Origin: Crassaminicella indica
Lineage (GTDB): Bacteria; Bacillota; Clostridia; Peptostreptococcales; Thermotaleaceae
NCBI RefSeq assembly: GCF_019203185.1
Contig: NZ_CP078093.1
Span: forward strand, 682,001-746,000
DNA: 64,000 nt
Direction of reading: 5' to 3'
Position numbers and translations under genes: made by a program. How positions within the stretch are numbered: the stretch's first letter is position 1; each line of letters begins with the position of its first letter. This document shows positions 54,908 to 64,000 of the stretch, one piece after another. A model generated the notes under the pieces. The model saw only the letters and a program-made list of their open reading frames with translations, was not told the origin of the DNA and did not search any database.

Positions 54908-54945
54908 AAGAAATGGGTAAAAAACTTAATTTTTACCCATTTCTT
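54908..54945 (-). terminator. Terminator of the coiled-coil gene
   Basis: AAGAAATGGGTAAAAA and TTTTTACCCATTTCTT form a 16-base perfect stem, 13 bases after the stop of the upstream minus-strand gene. Confidence 0.8.
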
Positions 54946-54957
54946 TAAAATATGAAA

Positions 54958-55212
54958 TTATTTGCTTTTTGTTTGTTTAAGTGCATAAATTTCTTTTTCT
55001 GTTTCAATTTCTTTGTGTAATAAGAATTTCAAAGTATCTTTTATGTCAGAAATATTTTGAGATATTTCTGTTTTGAATTCTGTTAAGTCTGCGGTCTGTT
55101 CTCTAATAGCTTTTCCATTTGCTTTAATTTCACTAATATCCAATTGCATTTTTGCTTGACCTTTCTTAAGTTCCTTTAATTCAACCAATATTTGTTTCAA
55201 AATTTTTTCCAT
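54958..55212 (-). CDS. Small coiled-coil protein
   Basis: 84 residues, nearly all heptad-like coiled coil (LKQILVELKELKKGQ ... IKDTLKFLLHKEIETEKEIYALK). GGAGG precedes the ATG. Similar short coiled-coil proteins are common in clostridia, often near recombinases or membrane genes. I do not recognise a function. Confidence 0.7.
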   Translation of the reverse strand: MEKILKQILVELKELKKGQAKMQLDISEIKANGKAIREQTADLTEFKTEISQNISDIKDTLKFLLHKEIETEKEIYALKQTKSK

Positions 55213-55368
55213 ATAAAAACCTCCATAAATTTATGTTTCTTAAAGCGTATAATAATTTATAAGAGAATATCAAATATTTTTAAGTATCTTATTCCATCAT
55301 AGTAAATATAAATAAGCTTCACTGGTTAATGAAATTTTATCATTTGCTTTAGCTAAGTGCAAGATAAT

Positions 55369-57072
55369 TTAATTTATATTGTAATGAAAAAATGAATTTA
55401 AAAATTTTTCAAATGCTTCTTTATCTACAGGTGGACTAAACAAACAACCCTGCCCCATATGACATTTTGCAGCTTTTAAAAATTTCAACTGTTCATTAGT
55501 TTCTATTCCTTCTGCAACTACCTCCATTTTTAGAGTCTTAGCCATAGCAATAATCGCAGACACAATAGATTTATTGTTATTATCTATATAAAGATCATTT
55601 ACAAAGCTTTTATCTATTTTCAATTTGCTAATGGGCAGTCGGCTCAATTGGCTTAATGATGAATAACCTGTTCCAAAATCATCAATAGATAATTTTACCC
55701 CTAATTGATTTAGTTTCTCAAATGTGCTAAAAATATTATAAATGTTTTCTGCAGAGATACTCTCTGTTATTTCAAGCTCTAAATATTTAGCTTCTAGCCC
55801 TGTCTTTAATAGTATGTTTTTTACCTTTTCCACAAAATCTTTTTGCTCTAATTGTCTAATCGATATGTTCACAGATAAATAAATTGGCATATATCCAGTA
55901 GCTTGCCACTTTTTATTCTGCCTACAAGCATTCTCAAGCACCCATTCTCCAATAGAAATTATTCGTCCAGTATTTTCAGCAATTGGTATGAATTTACTTG
56001 GCGGAATCCATCCAAATTCCTTTGTCTTCCACCTTAGAAGTGCTTCTGCTCCGACCATTTTTCCTGTATTGATATTTACAATAGGTTGGTAGTAAAGTAA
56101 AAATTCATCTCTTTGTAATACACCCTTTAAAAGGTTTTCCAATATAAATTTCTCTTTTGATTGCTTATTCAAATCATTAGAAAACCTTTCAACTCTGCTT
56201 CCTTTACTTTCTTTTGCTTTATACATTGCAATATCTGCATGAATCATAAGCGTATCTGCATCTAGCCCATCATCAGGATATACTGCAATACCAACACTAA
56301 TATCTACATATAATTTATGTTCATTGATTAAAAATGGTTTTTCAAACGAATTCATAATCCTTTGCGCAATCTTTATAGAGCTTTGCACATCATTTATATT
56401 TGGCAGCAGTATAGTAAACTCATCTCCTCCAATACGCGCTACAATATCACATTCCCGTACACAGAATTGGATTCTCCTAGCAGCTTTTTGCAGTAATAGA
56501 TCTCCAACTGCATGTCCTAAATGATCATTAATGTTTTTAAATCCATCTAAATCTATAAAAAATACTGCCATTCTTTCCTTTTTTCTACAAGCATTTATTA
56601 ATGTATAATGGAGTTTCCCAATAAAAAATGCTCTATTATATAAACCTGTTAAAAAATCTCTAAAAGCCAAATAATTAATCTTTTGCTCCTTGCTTTTACA
56701 ATCTGTATCATCTCTAATTATTGCAGCAAAGTGAGTAGGCTTTTCTTTATCCTTTATCAAGAACAAATTGATACGCTGTGGATATATTTCTCCATCCTTT
56801 CGCTTACTCAAAGCTTCCCCTTTCCACATTCCTTTTTCAAATAAAGACACCTTTATTTTTTTATATATTTCTTTTTCTAAAGCATTAAAAGTCCAATAAT
56901 TTTTTCCTATTACTTCTTTTTCTTCATAACCCGTAATTTCCACAAAAGCATGATTGACCCATAAAATATTTCCTTCTATGTCTGCAATCAATACACCCTC
57001 TGTATTGTTTTCAAGAACCTTCTCAAATATATTTAACTGTTTTAGAAAAACAATTTTATAATCATCCTTCAC
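55369..57072 (-). CDS. PAS-GGDEF-EAL cyclic-di-GMP enzyme
   Basis: 567 residues: PAS (10-125), GGDEF (about 140-300) and EAL (about 315-565). The GGDEF site reads 'RIGGDEFTILL' (intact), with metal Asp in 'FFIDLDGFKNIN'. The EAL site reads 'GAEALLRWKT' with 'DDFGTGYSSL' intact. Both synthesis and hydrolysis of c-di-GMP are therefore possible, the balance set by PAS input. There is no membrane segment. AGGAGG precedes the start. Confidence 0.93.
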   Translation of the reverse strand: MKDDYKIVFLKQLNIFEKVLENNTEGVLIADIEGNILWVNHAFVEITGYEEKEVIGKNYWTFNALEKEIYKKIKVSLFEKGMWKGEALSKRKDGEIYPQRINLFLIKDKEKPTHFAAIIRDDTDCKSKEQKINYLAFRDFLTGLYNRAFFIGKLHYTLINACRKKERMAVFFIDLDGFKNINDHLGHAVGDLLLQKAARRIQFCVRECDIVARIGGDEFTILLPNINDVQSSIKIAQRIMNSFEKPFLINEHKLYVDISVGIAVYPDDGLDADTLMIHADIAMYKAKESKGSRVERFSNDLNKQSKEKFILENLLKGVLQRDEFLLYYQPIVNINTGKMVGAEALLRWKTKEFGWIPPSKFIPIAENTGRIISIGEWVLENACRQNKKWQATGYMPIYLSVNISIRQLEQKDFVEKVKNILLKTGLEAKYLELEITESISAENIYNIFSTFEKLNQLGVKLSIDDFGTGYSSLSQLSRLPISKLKIDKSFVNDLYIDNNNKSIVSAIIAMAKTLKMEVVAEGIETNEQLKFLKAAKCHMGQGCLFSPPVDKEAFEKFLNSFFHYNIN

Positions 57073-57142
57073 ATTTTTACCTCCTAATGATAAATCTTCC
57101 TCCTACCATTAGTATATGAAGGTGATGGGTTATATGGAAAAA

Positions 57143-57168
57143 AAATAACCCTAAACTTAGGGTTATTT
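57143..57168 (-). terminator. Terminator of the RND efflux operon
   Basis: AAATAACCCTAA and TTAGGGTTATTT pair; a T-run follows on the minus strand. The stem includes the permease stop. Confidence 0.85.
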
Positions 57169-60100
57169 TGATTTCATATAAACAACTAATTTTCTAATAA
57201 GAGATTGTTCTCCTTCTATAATAAGATATGCAGCTGGAATTACATATAGCGTAAGGACTGATGAAACCATCATACCAAAAATAATAGAATATGCCATAGG
57301 CGCCCAAAGCTGTCCTCCTGAAAGTCCTAAAGGAATCAATGAAATAACAGTAGTAATCATACCTATCATAATAGGTCTAATTCTTGTAGCACAAGCTTCT
57401 ATAATAGCATCATGTAAGTTTTCATAATCATTTTTAAGCAGCTTAATATAATCCAAAAGAACAATACCATTATTTACAACAACACCCATAAGACTTATCG
57501 CACCTAAGAGTGCCATAAAGCCTATTGGATAGCCTGTAAGCTTCAACCCCCATATAATTCCTATGAATGATAAAGGAATAGTACCCATAATAATGAAAGG
57601 TTCTCTTAAATCTCCAAACTGCATAACTAATATTAAATAAATAATAGCTACTGCAATAACAGAAGGCACCTTCATAGAAATGAACGCATCATTTCTTTCC
57701 TCGCTCGCTCCTCCAAATTCCATCGTATACCCCTTTGGAAGCTTATAATCCTTTAGAGCCTTTTCGACCTTTTTCTGAACAGCTTCTGTATTATAGCCTT
57801 CCTTTACAAATAAACCTACTGTAATAGTTCTTTTTGTATTGCGTCTTACTATTTTATTTAAAGCAAATTCATTCTTTATAGTAGCAATTTGATCAATAGG
57901 CACATTTTCTCCAGTAATAGTTGATGTAAAGAATATGTCATCTAAAATTTCTTTATTATGCTTATCCTTTTCTGGAATTTTGATAATTACTGGAAGGTCA
58001 TCATCATCTATATTTTCCTGCTTTAATTTTGTCACTTCATATCCATTAATAGCCATTCTAACAGTAGCAGCAATATCATAATTGCTAAGTCCTACTAGGT
58101 TTGCCTTCTCTTCATTCACATTTATATGAAGCTTATAAGAATCAAATCCAAAGGTATCTTGAGTATTCTTTTGTCCCGGAACGTCCTCTACTATATCTTT
58201 TACATCGTTTGCTAATTTTTTCAGTACAGATATATCCTCACCTGATATTCTTATCTCAATAGGAAAATCAACAGGCATAGCAATTTCAAGTTTTCTTACA
58301 TTGATTCTTGCTCCCGGTACTTTGCGATCTAAAAGCTCCTGTATATGCTCAATATCCTTTTGCTTTCCATTGACAATAAATTGGGCCTTATTACTTGCTA
58401 CCGTATTAGGTACAAAGGTTATATAATATTTTAATGGTCCATCTCCAACCTTTGCCATAAAGGAATCTATAGACTGTTCTTTTAAAAGGATATTTCCTAT
58501 TTTTTGTACAACCTCCCCTGTTCTTTCTGCGGTACTTCCCTGCTTTATAGCTACATCAATAATATACTGATCTCTTTCTACAGGAGGAAATAGTTGCACC
58601 CCTAAGCTTGGTATAATTGCAAGACTTGCAACAAATACAGCTAAAGCAATACCAATAATAAGCTTTGGTCTTTTTAATATAACCTTCAAGTTTTCCTTAT
58701 ATTTTTCTAAAACTTTTTTTGAAAATTTATCAATATCTATATATTTTTCAAGCTTTCTAAAGAATATATTTTTCTTTTTCGCATCTCCTTTTACTTTCAA
58801 GAAAGTGTACCCTAGTGCTGGTACCATCGTAAGAGATGTAATATATGAACTAAAGAGTGCGACAGAAACCAATATTGGCAAACTCTTTACGAATTTCCCA
58901 GCTACTCCCTGCATCATAGCTAATGGCAAGAAAGAAGCAATACTTGTCAGTGTAGATGTAAGAATAGCAATTTTTACCTCATTAGCACCTCTTATACAAG
59001 CTGTTTCTCTATCAAAGCCTCTTTCAAGATAAAGATACATACTATCATTTGCGACAATTCCATTTGCAACCAGCAAGCTTAATGAAATAATCAGTGAAGC
59101 AATAGATACTTGATGCAGCTGCATTCCGTTGAGCTTCATATATACAAAAACACTCATAATGATTAAAGGTATAGAGCTAGATACAACCAATGCACTTCTT
59201 GATCCCATAGCAATAAGTACGACTAAAACCACAAGAATAATCGCTGATATAAGATTACTCTCAAACAGTTTGATCGCATCATTTACATAATCTGCTTGAT
59301 CTGTAAATATAGTAATATCCATTCCTTCATATAACTCTTCATTGAAATCATTTATTATAGCTCTCAATCTTTTTCCTATTTTAACCATGTTTTTTCCATC
59401 TTCATATTTTACACCTATTACAAGAGCTTTTTCATTATTAAAGGTATCAAACACCTCTTTTTTCTCTTCTGTTTTTACTACCTGTGCAACATCCTTTAGG
59501 GAAATCGGATTTCCGCTTTTAGATATCCCTATGACTGTATTTTTTAATTGTTCCATATTCTTATATTCACCAGATGTCTGTACTGGAACCTTTATATGTC
59601 CCATTTCTAAATTTCCACCTGGAATATTTACATTATGAGCTTTAATAAGCTTTACAATCGTACTCGGTGCAATCTTATATTGCTCTAGCTTTGCCATGTC
59701 TAGATTTATATGAATCTCTTCATTAATCTCTCCATCAATATCTACAGCCTTAACACCAGGATCCTCCTCTAATCGATCCTTTAAATTTTCTGCAACCTCT
59801 TTTAAATTCTTATAGCTGTACTGCTTACCTGTAAGAGTAAGCAACATTCCATATGTCTCTGTAAAATCCGTTTCAACCTCTGGCTCCCAAGCTTCCTTTG
59901 GTAAATCTTTTTTTACCTCATCTACATCATCCTTTAAATCTTCCCAAACTTTGTCAATTTTTTCATCACTTAAATCTACAAGCGTTACCTTTATAACACC
60001 TACACTATCTAATGCAAAGCTCTCAAGATTTTTTATCTCTGGAATTTCATTAATCTTTGTTTCTAATGGTTTGATAATTAACTTTTCAACATCCTCCGGA

Positions 60101-60258
60101 CTTGCTCCTGGGTAAATACACTTCACCATACCTTTAGGAGCAACAACATTTGGATTTTCCTGTCTTTCCATATCTCCATAAATGAAAACCCCTGAAATGA
60201 ATACAAAGAAACAAATCAACATGACGATACTTCTGTGATTTACACTCCATCTTACCAT
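57163..60258 (-). CDS. RND-family efflux permease (AcrB/MmpL-like)
   Basis: 1031 residues, two homologous halves of one plus five membrane helices each with large extracytoplasmic loops. HAE-RND features: 'YPGASPEDVEKLIIKPLE', 'SNLISAIILVVLVVLIAMGSR', 'VVNNGIVLLDYIK', and 'PLGLSGGQLWAPMAYSIIFG'. Gram-positives lack an outer membrane, so it must export across the cell membrane with its lipoprotein adaptor. Its ATG overlaps the adaptor stop by one base. Substrate unknown; drugs, bile-like compounds or lipids are typical. Confidence 0.92.
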   Translation of the reverse strand: MVRWSVNHRSIVMLICFFVFISGVFIYGDMERQENPNVVAPKGMVKCIYPGASPEDVEKLIIKPLETKINEIPEIKNLESFALDSVGVIKVTLVDLSDEKIDKVWEDLKDDVDEVKKDLPKEAWEPEVETDFTETYGMLLTLTGKQYSYKNLKEVAENLKDRLEEDPGVKAVDIDGEINEEIHINLDMAKLEQYKIAPSTIVKLIKAHNVNIPGGNLEMGHIKVPVQTSGEYKNMEQLKNTVIGISKSGNPISLKDVAQVVKTEEKKEVFDTFNNEKALVIGVKYEDGKNMVKIGKRLRAIINDFNEELYEGMDITIFTDQADYVNDAIKLFESNLISAIILVVLVVLIAMGSRSALVVSSSIPLIIMSVFVYMKLNGMQLHQVSIASLIISLSLLVANGIVANDSMYLYLERGFDRETACIRGANEVKIAILTSTLTSIASFLPLAMMQGVAGKFVKSLPILVSVALFSSYITSLTMVPALGYTFLKVKGDAKKKNIFFRKLEKYIDIDKFSKKVLEKYKENLKVILKRPKLIIGIALAVFVASLAIIPSLGVQLFPPVERDQYIIDVAIKQGSTAERTGEVVQKIGNILLKEQSIDSFMAKVGDGPLKYYITFVPNTVASNKAQFIVNGKQKDIEHIQELLDRKVPGARINVRKLEIAMPVDFPIEIRISGEDISVLKKLANDVKDIVEDVPGQKNTQDTFGFDSYKLHINVNEEKANLVGLSNYDIAATVRMAINGYEVTKLKQENIDDDDLPVIIKIPEKDKHNKEILDDIFFTSTITGENVPIDQIATIKNEFALNKIVRRNTKRTITVGLFVKEGYNTEAVQKKVEKALKDYKLPKGYTMEFGGASEERNDAFISMKVPSVIAVAIIYLILVMQFGDLREPFIIMGTIPLSFIGIIWGLKLTGYPIGFMALLGAISLMGVVVNNGIVLLDYIKLLKNDYENLHDAIIEACATRIRPIMIGMITTVISLIPLGLSGGQLWAPMAYSIIFGMMVSSVLTLYVIPAAYLIIEGEQSLIRKLVVYMKSK

Positions 60259-61436
60259 TATTTCATCGCCTCCACGTTGATTTTATCATTATCCTTTAAT
60301 TTGAACTGTCCTTCTACAACAATCTTATCTCCTACTTTTAAACCTTCTTTTACTTCTAGCTTATCTCCAATAATTTCTCCTGGCGTAATTTTTTGCTTAT
60401 GAACAGATCTATCTTTTTCTGAATAAACAAATACAACAGGTCCTTCTGGCATATTTAAAATAGCATCTATAGGAATCAGTAACGCTTTTTCCTCAGATAA
60501 TGGAATAGTTACCTTTCCTACCATTCCCGGTTTTAATTCATGGTCTTTATTTTTAATAGTTACCTTTACAGGGAAAGTTCTCGTCTGTGTATCAGCTAAT
60601 GCACTCACTTCGCTTACAGTTCCCTCAAATTCCTTTTCAATTCCATATACATAAACTACAGCCTTTTGCCCTTTTTTAATATTATTGATATTGCTGTCTG
60701 CAACACCAACTTCTATTTCTACCTCATCAAGCTGTCCTAATACTATAACAGGATACCCCTGAGCTGCTGTTTCTCCAACCTCTGCTATTTTTTTTAGAAC
60801 AATCCCATCAATTGGACTTCTAAGACTTGTATCTTTTAGATTTGACTGAGCAGAATCCTTTGCAGCTTCTGCCTGCTCAAGCTCTATTCTTGTATATTCC
60901 TTCGCATCTAATGCTTCTTGATATTTGTTTTTAGCTTCTATATACTTTGCTTCAATCTCATCCATCTTAGCTGTTGGAACAGCACCTTCTTCGTAAAGAT
61001 TTTTTATTCTTTCATAATTTTTTTCAACCAAATCTAAATAAGCCTTTGCTTGGTTTATTTTTGATGGAATTTGGCTATCCATCTTTAATTTTGAAGACTC
61101 CCATTTTGATTCTGCTGCTTGAACCTTAAGTTGATAATCATAGCTATCAAGCTGCATAATTATATCATCCTTCTTTACAAAATCTCCTTCATTTACAAAA
61201 ATATTTTCAATAATTCCTCCTGGAATCTTATAAGCAAGCTTAATAGTCTTTGCTGGCTTTATATTTCCACTTAAAGATATTTGATCAACATAAGCTGCTT
61301 CCTTTATTTCCTGTAGCACTACAGGCTTTAATGACTGAGCCATAACAGTTTGATCTTTTTGAAAGCTACACCCTGTCAAAGCATACAGCATACATAAAAT
61401 ACATAAAAATAAAGCAATTCCTTTTCGTCTCATCAT
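60258..61436 (-). CDS. RND efflux adaptor lipoprotein (MFP/HlyD family)
   Basis: 392 residues with lipobox 'ALTGC' (residue ~23), a lipoyl half-motif 'GGIIENIFVNEGDFVKKDDII', a coiled coil (about 105-200) and a beta-barrel with 'GQKAVVYVYGIEKEFEGTVSEVS'. It joins the permease on the outer face of the membrane. Two adjacent ATGs (61436, 61433) follow AAGGGGG; either can start. Confidence 0.92.
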   Translation of the reverse strand: MMRRKGIALFLCILCMLYALTGCSFQKDQTVMAQSLKPVVLQEIKEAAYVDQISLSGNIKPAKTIKLAYKIPGGIIENIFVNEGDFVKKDDIIMQLDSYDYQLKVQAAESKWESSKLKMDSQIPSKINQAKAYLDLVEKNYERIKNLYEEGAVPTAKMDEIEAKYIEAKNKYQEALDAKEYTRIELEQAEAAKDSAQSNLKDTSLRSPIDGIVLKKIAEVGETAAQGYPVIVLGQLDEVEIEVGVADSNINNIKKGQKAVVYVYGIEKEFEGTVSEVSALADTQTRTFPVKVTIKNKDHELKPGMVGKVTIPLSEEKALLIPIDAILNMPEGPVVFVYSEKDRSVHKQKITPGEIIGDKLEVKEGLKVGDKIVVEGQFKLKDNDKINVEAMK

Positions 61437-61464
61437 AGTTCCCCCTTCTTATTAGCTGTCTATA

Positions 61465-62031
61465 TTATTTTTCATCTACTACAAGACCGTACAGGATAAT
61501 ATCTACCATATCCTGCAAAGCTTCTTTAAATGTCATATCATTTTTCATTAAAAAGCTTCTTTCTACTAGAGCCATCATTGATTCTATAATGATTTTCCTA
61601 AAAACAATAGGGTTTACTTTTCTTAATTTTCCACTCTTAATTCCCTCTTCGATCAATTCAACTTCAGGCTCCCATTCATTCAACCATTTTTCTACTTTCA
61701 TCCACTGTTTTGGATAATACTGCTTCATTTCATAAAACTTACTCATATACATAAGCTTCGGATCATTTGGAAGAATCATAGCAATCGCCTTTAATTTTCC
61801 TAATGTATCTAAGCTTTCATCCTCCAAAATAGCTTTTTCTTTTTCTTTCATAGTGGAGAAAAAACGCTCTACAATCGCATCTATTAAGCTTTCCTTTGAA
61901 CTAAAATTTTCATAAAGAGTTCTTTTACTGACTCCAAGTCTTTTTGCTAAATCGTTCATAGTAAATTTAATCCCTTTTTCTCCTGTTTCCTCAATCGCTG
62001 CATCAATTATTCGCATACGCATCCATACCAC
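61465..62031 (-). CDS. TetR-family repressor of the efflux operon
   Basis: 188 residues from a GTG at 62031 (AAGGA five bases upstream; ATG 62022 is an alternative). N-terminal helix-turn-helix 'TMNDLAKRLGVSKRTLYENFSSKESLI' with a variable ligand domain. It is the first gene of the operon, 28 bases before the adaptor gene, and so probably represses all three. A perfect palindrome lies just downstream of the promoter. Confidence 0.9.
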   Translation of the reverse strand: MVWMRMRIIDAAIEETGEKGIKFTMNDLAKRLGVSKRTLYENFSSKESLIDAIVERFFSTMKEKEKAILEDESLDTLGKLKAIAMILPNDPKLMYMSKFYEMKQYYPKQWMKVEKWLNEWEPEVELIEEGIKSGKLRKVNPIVFRKIIIESMMALVERSFLMKNDMTFKEALQDMVDIILYGLVVDEK

Positions 62032-62051
62032 TTCTTTCCTTGTGTAATATG

Positions 62052-62068
62052 AAAACTATTTTAGTTTT
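62052..62068. promoter_or_regulatory. Putative TetR operator
   Basis: AAAACTATTTTAGTTTT is a perfect inverted repeat (7-3-7) about 10-25 bases downstream of the expected transcription start. Confidence 0.65.
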
Positions 62069-62083
62069 TTTAGTACCAGTATG

Positions 62084-62112
62084 ATTTTACCACTCGCTCA
62101 TCCTCCTGTCAA
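62084..62112 (-). promoter_or_regulatory. Sigma-A promoter of the tetR-RND operon
   Basis: TTGACA (62107-62112), exactly 17 bases, TAAAAT (62084-62089). Confidence 0.88.
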
Positions 62113-62149
62113 ACATGATTTTTTCTTTTATATTTGCTTTTTTCCAAAA

Positions 62150-62183
62150 TTAAGATCACATTCCTTTAAAAATGTGATCTTAA
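62150..62183 (-). terminator. Terminator of the tel/ter operon
   Basis: TTAAGATCACATT and AATGTGATCTTAA form a perfect 13-base stem, then TTTTGG on the minus strand; overlaps the stop of the TerD-like gene. Confidence 0.85.
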
Positions 62184-62734
62184 TAAAAATTTATACCATA
62201 TAATCGTTTTAAGATACCTAATATATGCTTTTCATGTTCATATTTTACTGTGTTGAATTTCCATAAATCCTTATATTGATAAATATCACCTAATAAAAAT
62301 GTTTCATAATATCCTATATCTAAATCTTCATTGATTTGAAACATTTCTATACCTGTTATTTTATCAAGCATTTTAAAAGTCAAAGGGATGCTTTTAAGCT
62401 TATCTATATTTTCATCCTTATACACAGAACACCCAAAGACAATTTTTTGAATATTTTTAGGAAGCTTATTTAGATCAATTTCAAATATCTTTTTATTTTC
62501 ATCACCTTTATAATCTTCATAATACTTAATGCTTTTGTTTTGCATTGGCTGATTATAAAATATAATATGCTGCTTATTGACTCTTTGTTTTTCATCTATC
62601 ATGAAAGCAAAAAAATCTATATCCAGCAAAGGATAAAAAGTATTTATAAACTCTAGCTCCATACTAAATACTCCTAATCCTTCATTCACTTTTCCTATAA
62701 TAACTTTTTCACCTTTAATCAGTGATTTTGCCAA
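62180..62734 (-). CDS. TerD-family protein
   Basis: 184 residues from a TTG at 62734 (GGCGGAG six bases upstream); an in-frame TTG at 62758 lacks a site. Family features: 'SLIKGEKVIIGK', an acidic 'LDIDFFAFMID' calcium-type loop, 'HIIFYNQP', 'KIFEIDLNKLPKNIQKIVFGCSVY', and 'LLGDIYQYKDLWKFNTV'. TerD proteins belong to stress and tellurite-resistance clusters. It overlaps the upstream unknown gene by 20 bases and is co-transcribed with telA. Confidence 0.82.
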   Translation of the reverse strand: MAKSLIKGEKVIIGKVNEGLGVFSMELEFINTFYPLLDIDFFAFMIDEKQRVNKQHIIFYNQPMQNKSIKYYEDYKGDENKKIFEIDLNKLPKNIQKIVFGCSVYKDENIDKLKSIPLTFKMLDKITGIEMFQINEDLDIGYYETFLLGDIYQYKDLWKFNTVKYEHEKHILGILKRLYGINFY

Positions 62735-63515
62735 TATTATCTCCGCCTTCAAAATCAAATTCTAAATTCAAAAACAAAATAGCATTTTCTTTTACAGCAT
62801 AATTAATCCATCCATAAATGGGCAGATCACAACACTTATTAAAGCTTACAGTTCTTGTATTGATATTTATAACGTTCGTTATTTTTTCGCTATTTATAAA
62901 GCATATATGTCTTCTCATTTTTTCTGACAGTATATTTATGAAAAACATTTTTACTTCTTCAGAAGGTTTTCCATTCAGGTTTATAAAGTTTTTTATATAT
63001 TTTTTTATAAGCTCTCTTCTTAATAATACTTTTTCTAAATCCTCTGTTTTATATGTAGCAATTTCCATATAAACTTCTTTTTTCATTTTACAAAATTGTA
63101 CTTCAAAATCATCCTTTGTTTGCTCAACTATACTTTTAAAATTACCAGCAATAAGATATTTTTTTAACAAATCACTATTTTGATAAGCATAATAAAAATA
63201 ATGTCCTAAATCTGTACAAACCCTGCTAATATTTTCAAAAATTTTCTTTGATGGTTCAGATACAGGTTCTATACTGAAATACCCATGAAAAAGTTGTTCA
63301 AAAGCATCAGCAACATAATATACATCAAATACAATATCATCTTCTAAATTTTTAGAATAAACCCTCATGATAGCTATTTTATCTATTTCTTTAAAAATAT
63401 TATTGTAGTAAAATATATGACTTTTTAATTTAAAGTCCAAATTTTTTAATTTTGCAATGAGGCTTTTAATATGAAAATACTGCTCCATAAGCTTTAAACA
63501 TTCATTTTTATCCAT
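62715..63515 (-). CDS. Unknown protein between telA and terD
   Basis: 266 residues, no signal peptide or membrane helix, mostly helical, with two cysteines in 'SFNKCCDLPIYG'. I do not recognise the family. It starts 10 bases after telA and overlaps the TerD-like gene, so it is part of the same stress operon and may be a third component. Confidence 0.65.
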   Translation of the reverse strand: MDKNECLKLMEQYFHIKSLIAKLKNLDFKLKSHIFYYNNIFKEIDKIAIMRVYSKNLEDDIVFDVYYVADAFEQLFHGYFSIEPVSEPSKKIFENISRVCTDLGHYFYYAYQNSDLLKKYLIAGNFKSIVEQTKDDFEVQFCKMKKEVYMEIATYKTEDLEKVLLRRELIKKYIKNFINLNGKPSEEVKMFFINILSEKMRRHICFINSEKITNVININTRTVSFNKCCDLPIYGWINYAVKENAILFLNLEFDFEGGDNIGKITD

Positions 63516-63525
63516 GTCCTCACCT

Positions 63526-64000
63526 TTACTGTTGACTTCTAAAACCTAATAATTTTTGCTTTTGTGTATCTTCAAGTGCTGTTAACTCTTTTTCTATCAT
63601 TGCTCTCTTTTCTTTTCCTTCTTGATAAATCTTCATCGTTCCTTCAATAGTTTCAATTAGCTTTTGATGTGTTTGCTTTAGGGTATCCATGCTAATTATC
63701 CCTCTTTCACTTTCTCTTGCAATCTCTAATGTATTCATTTTAAGAAGCTCTGCATTTTGCTTTAGCATATTTTCTGTTGTATCTGAAACCTTCTTTTGAA
63801 GCTCTAATGCAGCTTTTTGCTTGTTTAAAGAAATAGACAAAGCGATTTGATTTTTCCAAATCGGAATAGTTGTCAAAATACTAGATTGAATCTTATTTGC
63901 CAATATTTTATTGTTGTTTTGCATAAGTCTTATTTGTGGAAGAGTCTGAATCGCGATTTCTCTACTCAATTTCAAATCATGAATTCTCTTTTCCATTTCA
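63526..64000 (-). CDS. telA: TelA toxic-anion resistance protein (5' end outside window)
   Basis: The last ~158 codons of a PF05816 TelA gene. The conserved 'LPQIRLMQNNN', 'TTIPIWKNQIALS', and 'ESERGIISMDTLKQTHQKLI' stretches match the family C-terminal half. The frame remains open at the right edge (GAA before the Met at 63996), so the true start lies beyond 64000. First visible gene of the tel/ter operon. Confidence 0.88.
   Translation of the reverse strand, partial: EMEKRIHDLKLSREIAIQTLPQIRLMQNNNKILANKIQSSILTTIPIWKNQIALSISLNKQKAALELQKKVSDTTENMLKQNAELLKMNTLEIARESERGIISMDTLKQTHQKLIETIEGTMKIYQEGKEKRAMIEKELTALEDTQKQKLLGFRSQQ

Overview
The window is AT-rich DNA from a spore-forming anaerobic Firmicute. 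Evidence includes a kam lysine-fermentation operon, SpoIIR, SipL, SleB/YpeB and GerA-type germination genes, Veg, arginine deiminase and S-layer proteins. The mix looks like a clostridium of the Alkaliphilus/Caminicella/Crassaminicella type, but that placement is inference. Nearly all genes lie on the minus strand. I saw no tRNA, rRNA or CRISPR array.

Layout. (1) 1-4.3 kb: surface proteins, namely a truncated secreted Ig-like protein, a stalk-domain protein with a duplicated acidic domain, and an SLH protein. (2) 4.4-19.2 kb: the most unusual region, a tandem array of nine full-length and two 5'-truncated copies of one Rpn-family (PD-(D/E)XK, Transposase_31) gene. Full-length copies have an extended -10 promoter, and most units have a bidirectional terminator and a decayed tail of an ABC-transporter ATPase gene. 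Every copy has a strong Shine-Dalgarno and ATG inside the gene, matching the gene-within-gene antitoxin (RpnS) layout known for Rpn antiphage toxins. The two truncated copies keep just that inner ORF. The helical linker has 1 to 6 four-residue repeats depending on the copy. (3) 19.2-28.5 kb: a lysine degradation operon kdd-kamA-kamB-kamC-kamD-kamE behind a sigma-54 promoter, with its likely enhancer-binding activator and palindromic sites. (4) 28.5-30.9 kb: ddl, a DUF1934 gene and an ArgRS-like gene lacking the catalytic core. (5) 31-38 kb: spore genes ypeB, sleB, spoIIR and a gerA-gerB-gerC cluster with a small two-helix membrane gene. (6) 38-44.3 kb: ispE and sipL, separated by an ATPase/PD-(D/E)XK nuclease gene pair (a defence candidate) and a group IIC intron inserted behind the sipL terminator. 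(7) 44.4-53 kb: rocB, a chemoreceptor, arcA, veg, a SpoIID-amidase fusion and a thiolase. (8) 53-57 kb: a large serine recombinase with a tiny leader ORF, a coiled-coil protein and a PAS-GGDEF-EAL protein. (9) 57-62 kb: a TetR-controlled RND efflux operon. (10) 62-64 kb: a TerD-like gene, an unknown gene and a truncated telA.

How genes work together: the kam products convert lysine via beta-lysine and 3,5-diaminohexanoate, with KamB/KamC as likely reactivases of the B12 mutase. KamA and Kdd act on either side of that mutase. The kce/kal genes for later steps are not here. Spore genes cover engulfment signalling (SpoIIR), coat anchoring (SipL), germinant sensing (Ger) and cortex lysis (SleB/YpeB). 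The Rpn array, the ATPase/nuclease pair, the intron and the recombinase make up the mobile or defence content.
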